The translations under genes and the position numbers were made by a program. The notes below the pieces were generated by a model. That model saw only the letters and a program-made list of their open reading frames with translations, searched no databases and was not told the origin of the DNA. This document shows positions 45,795 to 56,000 of a stretch of DNA of 64,000 bases, piece by piece. Numbering within the stretch: position 1 is the stretch's first letter; the number at the start of each line of letters is the position of its first letter. The stretch covers positions 623,665 through 687,664 of the forward strand of contig JAHWDD010000003.1 of NCBI GenBank assembly GCA_023897205.1. The letters are read 5' to 3'. This DNA comes from Exophiala sp. HKRS030 (lineage: Eukaryota > Ascomycota > Eurotiomycetes > Chaetothyriales > Herpotrichiellaceae).

Positions 45795-47216
45795 TTATAG
45801 TCGTGCCGGAACAGCAGGCGACGGCCAGCAATATGAATCCGTAGAGGCATCACCACCCTGGAGCCTAATTTGATGCACACGCAGACCGTTGAATTCTTCT
45901 CCCTGAGGAAAAAAGTCCGGATCTAGCTCCATACCACCCTCAGGATTGATGTTGACCTTGGCCATCCAATTGCCCACGCCGTCGGGGTAGAACTGGTCAT
46001 CCCACGCCGAATACAGCGATGGAGTAAAGTAGGCATGACGACCATCACGACTGACCTCGACCATCTGAACCGAGCCCGGGCACGGCTTGTCAGGCTGCGA
46101 AGGGTGTGGAGTGTGGTTGGCAACTCCGCCCAGCCTCACGGAACCTGTGAGTATAGGGTGGGACGGGTCTCGAACGTCGTATTGCCTGAGCTCGCCTGTG
46201 CCCCAACATGAAATGTATAAGAACTTGTCATCTACAGAGAGGTCGATGTCGGTTATGAGAGGAGGGACCGCCCCGAACGGGCGTAGGATCGGTGGAAGCT
46301 TATTCGGGTCGTCGACTGGCTCTGCTGGAATATTGATGACCTTGTCCGCCTTCCATTGTCCATCATCGTCGCAGCTCCAGAGATAAATGGACCCAGAAAG
46401 GTCCTTTGTCGACAGCGTCACCCCGACGAATCCCCACGTAGCATCAGGGTTGTGTGTCGGGCGCACTTCCAGCACCATCTGCTCTCCTTCTTCCAGATTA
46501 ATTGCCTGAACATGCTTACCTTGGTCAAGGTTCCAGAAGTGCAGACTCTTGCCGTATTTGTGCTGTACGAGCGCCTCGACATCGAGGCCATTTTCAATCA
46601 GTGACGGCGGGGCCCACTCGCTCGAAATCAAGGTATTCTTATTCATATGCCACCAAGCGTCATAGCTATGACGCTGAGGACCGTGGTCAGTCTCCCATGC
46701 ACCGACGACATTGAACGTTTGGTGATCGAGCAGGGCAATGCCAGTCTGGCCATCTGCGTCGCCCTCGGGACCCCCAAGGCATGTCATGAATATACCTCCC
46801 GGCCCGCAATGAATCGTGTGCGGACGTGTGTAGCCAGCTTTGTCAGAAAGTTCTTTCATCGGAATAACTTTGGCGATCTTGGGATTGCGAGGATCTGGTT
46901 TAGTGTCGATGATGAAGATGTTAGATGATCGGAGGCCTGGCACGATGAGATATCGCCGCTCGAGACCTTCCATAGGGTGCCCCTCGTGCTTGAAGGCACT
47001 GGAACAGGCATTCCACCCGAAATGGTGTAATTCCTGCCCTGGAGGAACCTCAACTTTGCCGACAACTCGGCCCCAGGTAGGTGAATTTGATTTCAAATCA
47101 ACCACGAACAAGGCATCATTCTTTTTACCGTCCGGATCATAAGCCACAACGAACGCCAACTCTTCGACAGGAGCTGTAACAGCCTCGGCGGCGTTTCGAT
47201 AAAAGGTCGGATCCAT
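45795..47216 (-). CDS. Selenium-binding protein / methanethiol oxidase, 473 aa
   Basis: Homologue of the SBP56 (SELENBP1) family, seven-bladed propellers shown in humans and bacteria to oxidise methanethiol to formaldehyde, sulfide and peroxide. A single exon with ATG 47216. Conserved stretches include ELHHFGWNACSSAF (family His and Cys), RSSNIFIIDTKPDPRNPKI, GYTRPHTIHCGPGGIFMTCL, RHSYDAWWHMNKNTLISSEW, TDIDLSVDDKFLYISCWGTG and NHTPHPSQPDKPCPGSVQMV. These cover the metal-ligand His positions and the length is typical. A role in sulfur volatile metabolism is inferred from the family and not proven in fungi. The C-terminal GGDASTDSYCW end matches family members. Confidence 0.94.
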   Translation of the reverse strand: MDPTFYRNAAEAVTAPVEELAFVVAYDPDGKKNDALFVVDLKSNSPTWGRVVGKVEVPPGQELHHFGWNACSSAFKHEGHPMEGLERRYLIVPGLRSSNIFIIDTKPDPRNPKIAKVIPMKELSDKAGYTRPHTIHCGPGGIFMTCLGGPEGDADGQTGIALLDHQTFNVVGAWETDHGPQRHSYDAWWHMNKNTLISSEWAPPSLIENGLDVEALVQHKYGKSLHFWNLDQGKHVQAINLEEGEQMVLEVRPTHNPDATWGFVGVTLSTKDLSGSIYLWSCDDDGQWKADKVINIPAEPVDDPNKLPPILRPFGAVPPLITDIDLSVDDKFLYISCWGTGELRQYDVRDPSHPILTGSVRLGGVANHTPHPSQPDKPCPGSVQMVEVSRDGRHAYFTPSLYSAWDDQFYPDGVGNWMAKVNINPEGGMELDPDFFPQGEEFNGLRVHQIRLQGGDASTDSYCWPSPAVPARL

Positions 47217-48477
47217 GGTTCAGCTTGTTGTTTGCACGACTTTCCTGAAGTTGTCGCTTCGCCATCTTCTTAAGTATTTCGCCAACTTCTGTTTTAGATC
47301 AGTTGCTATTGGGTTTTGACAGTGCCCCCAGACACGAAAGGCTAGCGGCAGCGAGCCGCTCTTTTGAAGCCCGAAATTCCAATCAGCCACTGTCCCGGGG
47401 ACTTCTCTGAAGAAATTCGTAGGAAGCAACCAGTCATGAAGCCCCGCAATTTCCCACCATGGGTTGCGCTTCCCGGGGTAAATAGTCTGGGGGAGACTCC
47501 ACCTATAGATACCTAGGTATGTGGCTTCGCTTCAATTCTCGATACAATTCACCTTGAAGCTGTCCATATATACTCGATCAATTTATAAGAAGAGAAGCAA
47601 CAGATAACAGTAGCAAGATGTGGGGTAAACGAGATGGCCATTTGCATGTTGAAACTATTTTTCCCCAGCGACATTGATCAGATATGCGATCATACCATCG
47701 TGTACGCATGTCTATCCCCTCCATTAAGGTGGACATCATGTACCATGCCAGCATCCTATAGGTACATTTCAAGGCTCTTCGCTCGCATCGACGTGCACCT
47801 TGGGTAGCAAGTACTAAAAGGGAGAGAGGTGGTATATCACATTGACTCGTAGGTCCCGAAAAGATCCCCTCACGCCACTCGATCAAACTGATTACCAATA
47901 TCCTTTCATTCTTGTGGTTCTGTCGGGGATCTAGGTGTCCAGGTCAATCGGCGACTAGGCACGGGAGGAAATAAGTCACTCCAGCATGCACGCAATTCGA
48001 CCTGCCACACGGCTTGTCGTGCAAAGATTCTCTCTCGTCGTCCAATCCGGAGAGACTGACGTTCAATGGTCCAAGGAACTGAATACGAGTTCTGGCTAGA
48101 ACCTTGATCAACTTCTGTGACCCATCAAGACGCGGTGCCCAAAGCCAACCACTCTCAAAACCCGATGAGGTTCATTCGCTCCTTCATACCATATGAAGTT
48201 TCCTCGCTCGTCCATACCATGCTAAGCCGTGATCAGCGACGTAGACATCCTCGACCATGTGCCGACTGGCCGAGAAAGGTGGTTGTTATTTATGCCCGCT
48301 TGGGATACGGACAGCGACTCCATTTTACCTCCCCACAGCTTCTTGCTTGGTGTTCATTTGGGCTGACGCATAGAATCAGGGAGTTCCCAACCTGTAGATA
48401 TTCACTCAAAGGTACACGCAATGGTTGGACAGAAAAGAATTGTGATAGTGCTGATAAAGCTCGCGAACCACGTATTA
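47217..48477. other. Intergenic of 1.3 kb
   Basis: No gene supported. It holds the promoter of the methanethiol oxidase-like gene and the 3' end of the next MFS gene. A full TACCTAGGTA palindrome lies near 47510. Confidence 0.6.
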
Positions 48478-50147
48478 TTACGGTAGTGGTCCTCGGACGT
48501 CTCTTCCCTGCCGCTGCCGTCTCCATGTCTCACCCCATGTCCTACCGAGTACTACACATGCCAGCGAAGTGACACCCGTCAACAATGAGAAAATCGTATA
48601 GCACCACCCGGCACCTACCGCGTCGATGAGGGGTTGAAGAGCCGCAAGCCCTCCGGCGGCGAGCGCACACCGAACCAGGTTCACGGCGGCCTGGGCGGTT
48701 GAAGGACGTAGAGAGTGCAGATCCACGACCAAGGTTCCACAGGCGTTGAAGATGATGGTTATGGCGCCTCCGATCACGAACTGTAGAATCAGTGGAATGG
48801 AAGGGTGGAGTCGGTACTCTAGCACCCAACCATACGCCACCAGCGGTAACGTGGACAGCGGTATTAGATATATCATGCTCCTCAATCGGGCGTGGAAGAT
48901 GGGAAAGGCCAATCTTTGAGACTCTGATGTATCGGCGCTAGATTTGGGGAAGCCGTAGCGTTTGGCAACGTGCCGATAATCGTTTGTGAGTATGTTCCCT
49001 GGTCAGACCTGTGTTAGCGAAAGCTCAAGCATACGTGGAACGTAGATCAGAGAAAAGTATGGAGATGCCACCGCTTACTTGAAATGAGAGAAGCAATAAA
49101 GCAACCGGCTCCAAAGGGTAAGTATATCAGACCCGCCTCCAGTTCTTGGTAGTCGTAGATGCTGATGAAAAGTGACGATAGAGAGGCTTGAAGGCAGCTG
49201 TATGTCGTGTAGAAAACAGCATAGACGAAGATGATCGGAGCAGTGTCCCTACACGACAGGATGGAGATGCTCTCCAGTGGATTTGGAATCTTGAATGTGC
49301 CCCTGCCAGGCATCTGAAGAGGCGGAGATGAGGTTTCTGATTGCCGTCGGGAACAAAGATGCGGACTCTCCCTGTCCTTCCTCTCTTTCACCACATCCAA
49401 GAGCGATTTGTTCAGCCCTTTGGCAGGTCCAGAGCCATCGCCGACGACATTCCGTGCCGTCTCTGGCAAAAGAATCCCAATCAGCACAAAGCTCAATAGT
49501 CCAGCGATTGCCTGGAAACCAAACACCCAGCGCCATCCCGCCTTCTGGGTCAGCACGCCACCGAGGACCGGGCCTACACCTGGCGCGACATTCGGGCCGC
49601 AGGCGAGGATGCCCATGTACCCTCCACGCTCAGAGGCCTCGGAGATGTCACCCACGACGCCGTAGCCAATGCCGATCGTCGCCGAGGCACCCGCACTCTG
49701 CAACATGCGCAGCAGCAGCAGGGCCGGATAGGAGGTCTGGACGGCCAGTCCGATGTTGGCGACCATGTAGAAGAGGAACATGCAGAGATAGATGGGCCGG
49801 CGGCCGATTTGGTCGGCCATGTTACCCAGGATCGTCGGCGCCACGCCAGACACGATCATGTACGACGTCACCGTCAGGTTGACCTTGGATAGTGACGTGT
49901 GCAGGCTCGTGGCGACGGCGGTCAGGGCCGGGTAGTAGATGAAGCTGCTGAGCGGCGAGAAGACGGAAGCGTAGGCGACGAGAACGATGATGCCCATCTT
50001 CTCCCGCCTGGTGAAGATTGAGTATGGGGGAATGGTGGTTTCTTGTCGCCGATCTGCCTGGTTTCCAGCCTGCTGAAGTGCCACCCCCTTCTCCTCCAGA
50101 CAACCAAGAAATTGCTGGTCTGAGGATGATACATCTTTGTCAAGCAT
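48478..50147 (-). CDS. DHA1-type MFS multidrug transporter, 529 aa
   Basis: Twelve-helix drug:proton antiporter. Exons are 50147-49079 and 48998-48478 with an 80-bp intron (GTAAGC...GACCAG); total 530 codons. After a 45-residue cytosolic start comes helix 1 (MGIIVLVAYASVFSPLSSFI), motif A (GNMADQIGRRPIY), the helix 4 RMLQSAGASATIGIGYG and the helix 5 antiporter motif (GPNVAPGVGPVLGGVL). These wordings are those of fungal DHA1 drug resistance proteins. The central loop is long and basic, with Ser and Lys. Helix 12 and the Arg-rich C-terminus close the gene. Near the fructosamine kinase-like gene but without clear functional link. Confidence 0.92.
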
Positions 50148-50738
50148 AGTACGGGGAAGCCTGGGAAGTAAAGGTCAACTCACGCCCAAGCCGCGCCGAC
50201 CAAGACCAAACCAAAAATCAAGTGATGATGCTGGCACAATTTGATGTCATTTTGAATGACATAGGGATATTACGATACCGAAGTTGTAACATAATCACAT
50301 GAAAAGTCCGAGTTCGACATGTGTCAGCTGAGCGCGCATAACAATGTCCTGTTGGATGAATAGGAAACCCATTTCGTTGCAGTAGCTGTATTTACAATTT
50401 GATACCCAACCCCGCGAATATGACATTAGGCCGAAGAAGTCGATTACTTGACACGGAGATCTACCGCGGCTAAACATTGACTACTTAATGAGAAAGAGTG
50501 GGAAATGGAAGATGCCACGAAGCGAGATAGTTACTAGATAGTAAAGGAGGTAGATAGATATAGATTCTTCTTCATGTGGTGAATGGCATTCTTCAAAATA
50601 CTACCGGATAATCAGCGACTCTTGGTTCCTCCATTTGATATCAATTCATGATTTGACAGGATACTTGTTACTCAAGTACGCCATGTCGTTCCATATCCTA
50701 CACGATTGATTAGTTAGGCACTCGTCTGGGAGGCAAAC
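50148..50738. other. Intergenic between MFS gene and kinase-like gene
   Basis: About 590 bp, no gene seen; it holds the promoter of the MFS gene. Confidence 0.6.
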
Positions 50739-51880
50739 CTACAATTCTCGATCGCTCTGCGATGAAGCTGGCCATCCGAGACAGTGGGACAGGGTGTACT
50801 TTATGCCATATAGCCGGTTGCGATCGTCAAACTGCTCCACAGGTTCGCTTGGGGGCATGTGAATGAGATACTGGCGCATGTATGGCTTGCCAAATCGAAT
50901 GATATCGGCACGCCACATGCCCAGCTCCATCTCGTGGTGCGCGTACATGGCGCCGGCGTCAAAGACAACTGGGAGATCGGTCTCGAGGTTCAGTCCAGTG
51001 TTTTCCTCCCACAGGTCACCGTGGATCAGACACGGCTTCAAAGTGCGTCCGTCAGACTGTAGCGGCTCCAGGATTTGAGGTACAACTTCCCGGGCAAATT
51101 TATAAAAGGCAGCCTCATACTCAGGGGCTGGACCATTTTGGTTGATTTCTCGCTCGAAGAATTGCGTCATCAGTCGGGTGAAATAGGTGCACCAATTTGC
51201 TTCCCAGGTGGTGTTTTGAGGATTTGGGCCGTGGAAGGTGACCTGATGAAACCCAAATAGGCCAGTAGGCGATACACTCATCGTATGGAGTTGAGCGATG
51301 CGGCGACAAAAGTCCGGAGGCTCCACCATCTCCGAATCCAAGTCAACGAATTCCATAAGATAGAAATATGTGTCTGGCGGCGACTGTTTAAACTTGCCCG
51401 ATATGACAGGTTTCGGAACGAAATCAGGCATGTAGGAGTAGATCTCCGCCATGGATCGATGCTCTCCTTCCATCATGATTCTTCCCATCTCCTCAGTCGC
51501 ACACTGAGAGCAGAACGTTCAAATCAGCTCGGATGATTCGACAGCCGGAAAGAGAAGCTGGCACCTTGAGGAAGTATGATTGCTGTTCGCCATCAGGATG
51601 CTCAATGATGATTCGAGACGCACGAGTCCATGCGGCTGTGCCATAGCTGATGGCCTGGACAACCTTTGAGCCCGGTGGAAGGACTATGTTTGCATTCAGA
51701 AGAGCATTCTGGCTTGGTACTTGACGTAGTAGGATCGAATGCATGCGTATCATTGACCACATTTTCGTCTAGTTGGAAGGTCCCTCCCACCTCCGGAATG
51801 ACCTCTTTCACCGAAGTACGGGTCTCCCCGACAACTAATGCTCTAGTCGTCCCTTGGACCAAGGTATCTATTTCACTCAT
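50739..51880 (-). CDS. Fructosamine-3-kinase / APH-fold small-molecule kinase, 342 aa
   Basis: Kinase-like enzyme of the fructosamine/ketosamine-3-kinase family, which phosphorylates glycated amines and helps deglycation; aminoglycoside phosphotransferases share the fold. Proposed exons are 51880-51761, 51708-51565 and 51503-50739, total 343 codons in phase. Exon 2 carries LPPGSKVVQAISYGTAAWT and the ATP-site Lys region SYFLK. Exon 3 begins CATEEMGRIMMEGEHRSM and holds the Brenner-type catalytic loop HGDLWEENTG and the metal-binding DAGAMYAHHEMELGMW. The order matches FN3K-like fungal proteins. The first 40 residues (exon 1) carry no known motif, and the first intron (52 bp) is the least certain. 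It is divergent from the NLR-like gene. Confidence 0.85.
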
Positions 51881-53074
51881 GACGGCTTGTAGTCATGGAT
51901 GGGAAAAGAATGAGGTCTAAAGGACGATGAGCCTGGAGGGCGGAGCACCTGAGTTGATACGTGGTTTTCCGTCGTCTGCTGGCGTGCTGGCGCCAGAGAT
52001 CCTCGCAGTAAGCACAGTAGCGAAAACACCATTTCACACAGGATTGGCCTGTGCAACCCTAGCAGACGCTAGGTAGGAGACTGAACGCGGCGGCATGATG
52101 TTGGTGGCAGTGGAAGGAGGGGGAGTGTTCGACAGGCATGGGCGCTTGGAGGACGTTTCATCGAGGGAACTTGTTGAGCCTCAAAACGCGTGCCGGCTTG
52201 ACGGCGCTAACGCCCCGAACCGCCAGTCAAATGAAGAGGTTATTTAGGCTGCTTGACGAGGGTTACAAGTGCTAAAGCTTGCACGTAGCCTTAGTCAGGT
52301 ATTGAATTGTATTGTATTGTAGGCGCACTAAGAGGCCTGCACTAGGTAAGTACAGATTGTATCAGGTACTAAAGTCATGCTTGGGAAGGTTTGCCTAGGG
52401 ATTTACCCGCCCCCAAGGACGACGTAACCCCCAAACGCCCAACGGACTATCAAACCCATCACCAAATGGACCACCAACACACCACCTGACAACCCACACT
52501 GGCCTTTTTTTAACGCCCTTTACTTATGCAGTGTGACCATGACCATGCAAGCAAGTCGTTGCGAGCAGGGGTCTATCGCCTTAAACAAAGTGAGACCATT
52601 CTCTTTCTGCAGCCTCTCTCGGCCTATCGCTGGTAGCCCAGTATGAGTACCGGCCAGGACCGGCGAAAGAAGACTAGTACTGTGAGTACCAAGCCCTCGT
52701 TCCACGCCGATGAGCCTCAGTCTGGTTATGATCCTTGCTGGGCTAAGAACAGTACCTAGGCAAGAAAGGCCAGCTGCCTGCGGTATCCGGGGCGGGGCAG
52801 TCTCCTTCCCTTGTGAGGCTGACCAAGGGTACCTTGGTACACACACTGTCTCCGGCAACTGTTCGTCTTCCTCTGTGCTTCTTGTCTTGCAGCACTGTTG
52901 ACATCCAGAGATATCTCAGAGCGGCGCTGAAATATTGATCGCAAGGAAGAGCGTCTACATAAAGCGCACTGGAGAGGGACGTACCATAGGATGTCGCCCT
53001 TCGCCCAGTGTCTTCCACATCACAGCAGCGGTGTGCGGCTACCACCTCATTACTGGCCATAATGGTACGAGAAT
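51881..53074. other. Divergent intergenic region of 1.2 kb upstream of the NLR-like gene
   Basis: Between the divergent kinase-like and NLR-like genes. Open frames on both strands lack domains. A short ATTGT repeat (near 52305-52320) is seen. The last 50 bp look like an intron ending in CAG at 53115 (see the NLR entry). Confidence 0.55.
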
Positions 53075-56000
53075 ATGTTACCTGCGAACGTCCATATACT
53101 AAACTTTTGGCAGGTCTCGAGGTTCCGCCGTCGTGAAAAGCTCTTTTCACAACTCTCCGCACATGAGGATCAAGAAAGATTCGAGGGAGATAGCCTGCGC
53201 AGCGGAAGTACTTCAAAATGGTCGCAGAACTCCTCAAACACGGGCAAAGATCACCTACTAGGAGCAGAACTCCCCTTTCGCAACGGTCGCTCTAAAGATG
53301 TGGAGCCAAGAAAGAAAGAGCGCTCCCGCGATCGCCGTTCAGATCCGCTGGGATTGACTGTCCTATACGAGCCTGAATCTTCTCCATCCGTCGATATTGT
53401 CTTCGTACACGGGCTCGGTGGGACAAGTCGCTATACCTGGTCCAAGAATGGAGAAAGTGAATTATTCTGGCCTCGAGAATGGCTGCCGTACGAATCGGAG
53501 TTGTCGACGGCTCGTATCATGACCTTTGGATATAACGCGCATTTCTCAGCCATCTCACATGGAGCAGAGAATATCCTCAACATTTCAGATTTCGCGAAGG
53601 ACTTGCTGTTCAGCCTGAAGTTTGCTACTGGAGAAGGCCAACGGGCTCTCAATATTGGTTCCATTCCCATAATTTTTGTTGCTCATTCCATGGGAGGCTT
53701 GGTCGTGAAGAAGGCATTCATCCTCGGCCAGCATGATGAACACTATCGAGATCTCATTCAAGCTATTTCTGCTCTCGTTTTTCTCTCCACTCCGCACCGC
53801 GGATCGAACCTGGCTGAAGCCCTCAATAAGATCCTCTCAGCATGTATCTTAACCCTGGCACCCAAGGAGTACGTATCGGAACTTCGTATCAATTCGCCTA
53901 CTCTCCAGGAGATAAACGAACAGTTCCGCAATCTCGCCCCAAAGCTTTCCATCGTTTCTTTCTTCGAGACTCTCAAGACAAGCATTGGACTCTCGAGAAT
54001 GATGGTACTGCAGAAAGACTCTTCAATCCTAGGCTATCCAGGAGAGATCTCGAAACCACTGGATGCTGACCATCATGATGTATGCAAATATACTAGTCAT
54101 CAGGATCCAAACTATATTAGCGTCCGCAACGTTTTGAAGTATCTGGTGGAGAAACACCGTGCCCAGGATATGCCACAGGTCGATTTTAACTCGGTTGACG
54201 AGCTTCATGAGATTTCGTCCGCTTTTGGACATCCTGAAGGTCCCGGCGACGATCTTTCGTTCTTTGCCAACAGGCGCATGCCGGGCTCCTGCGAATGGAC
54301 CCACGATGACCCAGTGTTCATATCCTTCTTGGAAGATGAATCCGATGGACCGCGATGTTTGTGGTGTACTGGACCCCCAGGATCTGGCAAATCTGTTCTT
54401 GCTTCATCGATCATTCAAACCGCCGAGGAGGATGAAGTTGACCATGTTTACTACTTCTTCCGATTCGGTGATGAGGTTAAGAATAACCTCAATGTCCTTC
54501 TTTTGTCCTTGGCGTATCAACTGGCAAGTGTTTTGCCTGAATACCGCAGACGTTTACTGCGACTCTTTGAAGACGGGTTCAACGTACAAAAGTCACTTCC
54601 GCGCCTCCTTTGGAAAAAGTTGTTTGCCTCCACTTTCCTCAAACTACACCTAACGCAACCACTTCTTTTGATCATTGACGGATTGGATGAGTGTGACTCG
54701 CACAGCCATTTCTTGAAGTTCCTGGAAGATTTTCAATCTTTCCCTGGCTGTATGCGTTTTCTTATCATCAGTCGGAACACCCAATCACTGTCCTCAGGGT
54801 TCGAAAAGTTGTCCAAAAAGATCCCAGTCCAGCAGCATGCGCTTCAGAGCATGAAAAATGATCTTCGTCTCTATATTGAGGAGGAGATGACTTCTATGCA
54901 CGGTGATGATGATTTCAAAGATGCGATTGCCGCAGAGCTTACTCGTAAGGCCGATGGTAACTTCTTATGGGCAAGCCTCGTTCTAGGAGAAGTTCTACAG
55001 TGTCACACAGGAGACGCCGTGCTCGAGGCTCTCAACGAGGTTCCTGAAGACCTTGAGCCTCTATACGAGCGAATGGACGCAACTCTAGCAAAAAATTGCC
55101 GCCCCTCAGATCGAGCCATTGGAAAAACGATACTAATGTGGATTGCTTGTTCAAGGTATGCATTGAGTCTGCAAGATCTGGCTGAGGCTCTTCAACCCGA
55201 GTATTCCAATCTCCTCGATCTCAAATTCACTATCAGCCGCGTCTGTGGTGAATTTGTTATTGTCGACAGCAAAGGAATTGTCTCGATGGTCCATTCCTCC
55301 GCCCGTGACTATTTGTTCCAAAACCAGTATTTGAATTATCACATCCCAAAAGGGGCTTCACATCAGCAAATCTTTATGAAATGCACTACCGCACTCATCA
55401 ACGCCAATCCTAAGATACAGACAGGCCAGATAAGATCACAAGCATTCTTGCTTTATGCTGCTAGCTCATGGCCATTTCATATGGAGCAGGGTTCGGACTT
55501 CTCGGATCAACCCTCTCTCCTACAACTCGCGCGGTTTTTCCAAAGTTCAGTGGTCCTTAGTTGGATATACCTCCTTGCGGTGGCAGGTCAGCTACGAGTC
55601 CTAGTCCAAGCATCCAAAAAGATGACGAGCTTTCTCAAGAAGGTGGATCGATTAGACGAAACACGCAGTCCTCTGACACATCGATTGCGCGAGAAGGAGC
55701 TCGTGTCCCTGTGGACCATAGATCTGATCAGACTAGTCGGTAAGTTTTCTGCTCATCTCAACGAGCAGCCTAAGTTGATATTCAAACTTGTGGCTCCGTT
55801 TTGTCCTCAAGATTCGGTCATCTTTAAACAATTCGCAGTCCGTTCCGCTGGCCTAGGTATTATGGTTTCTGGCCTTTCGAACCCATCGTGGGATGATTGT
55901 CTGGCCAAATTTGCAGTGGATGATTCTCTGACTCCTCTTCAAATAAAATGCTGGAACAGATATTTTGCAATCTTGGTATCAGACGGCACCATTCTGTTGT

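Noticed and set aside
52743..53237. 164-codon minus-strand frame upstream of and into the NLR-like gene
   Set aside because: No domain, and it overlaps the first coding part of the NLR-like gene, whose own frame is strongly supported.
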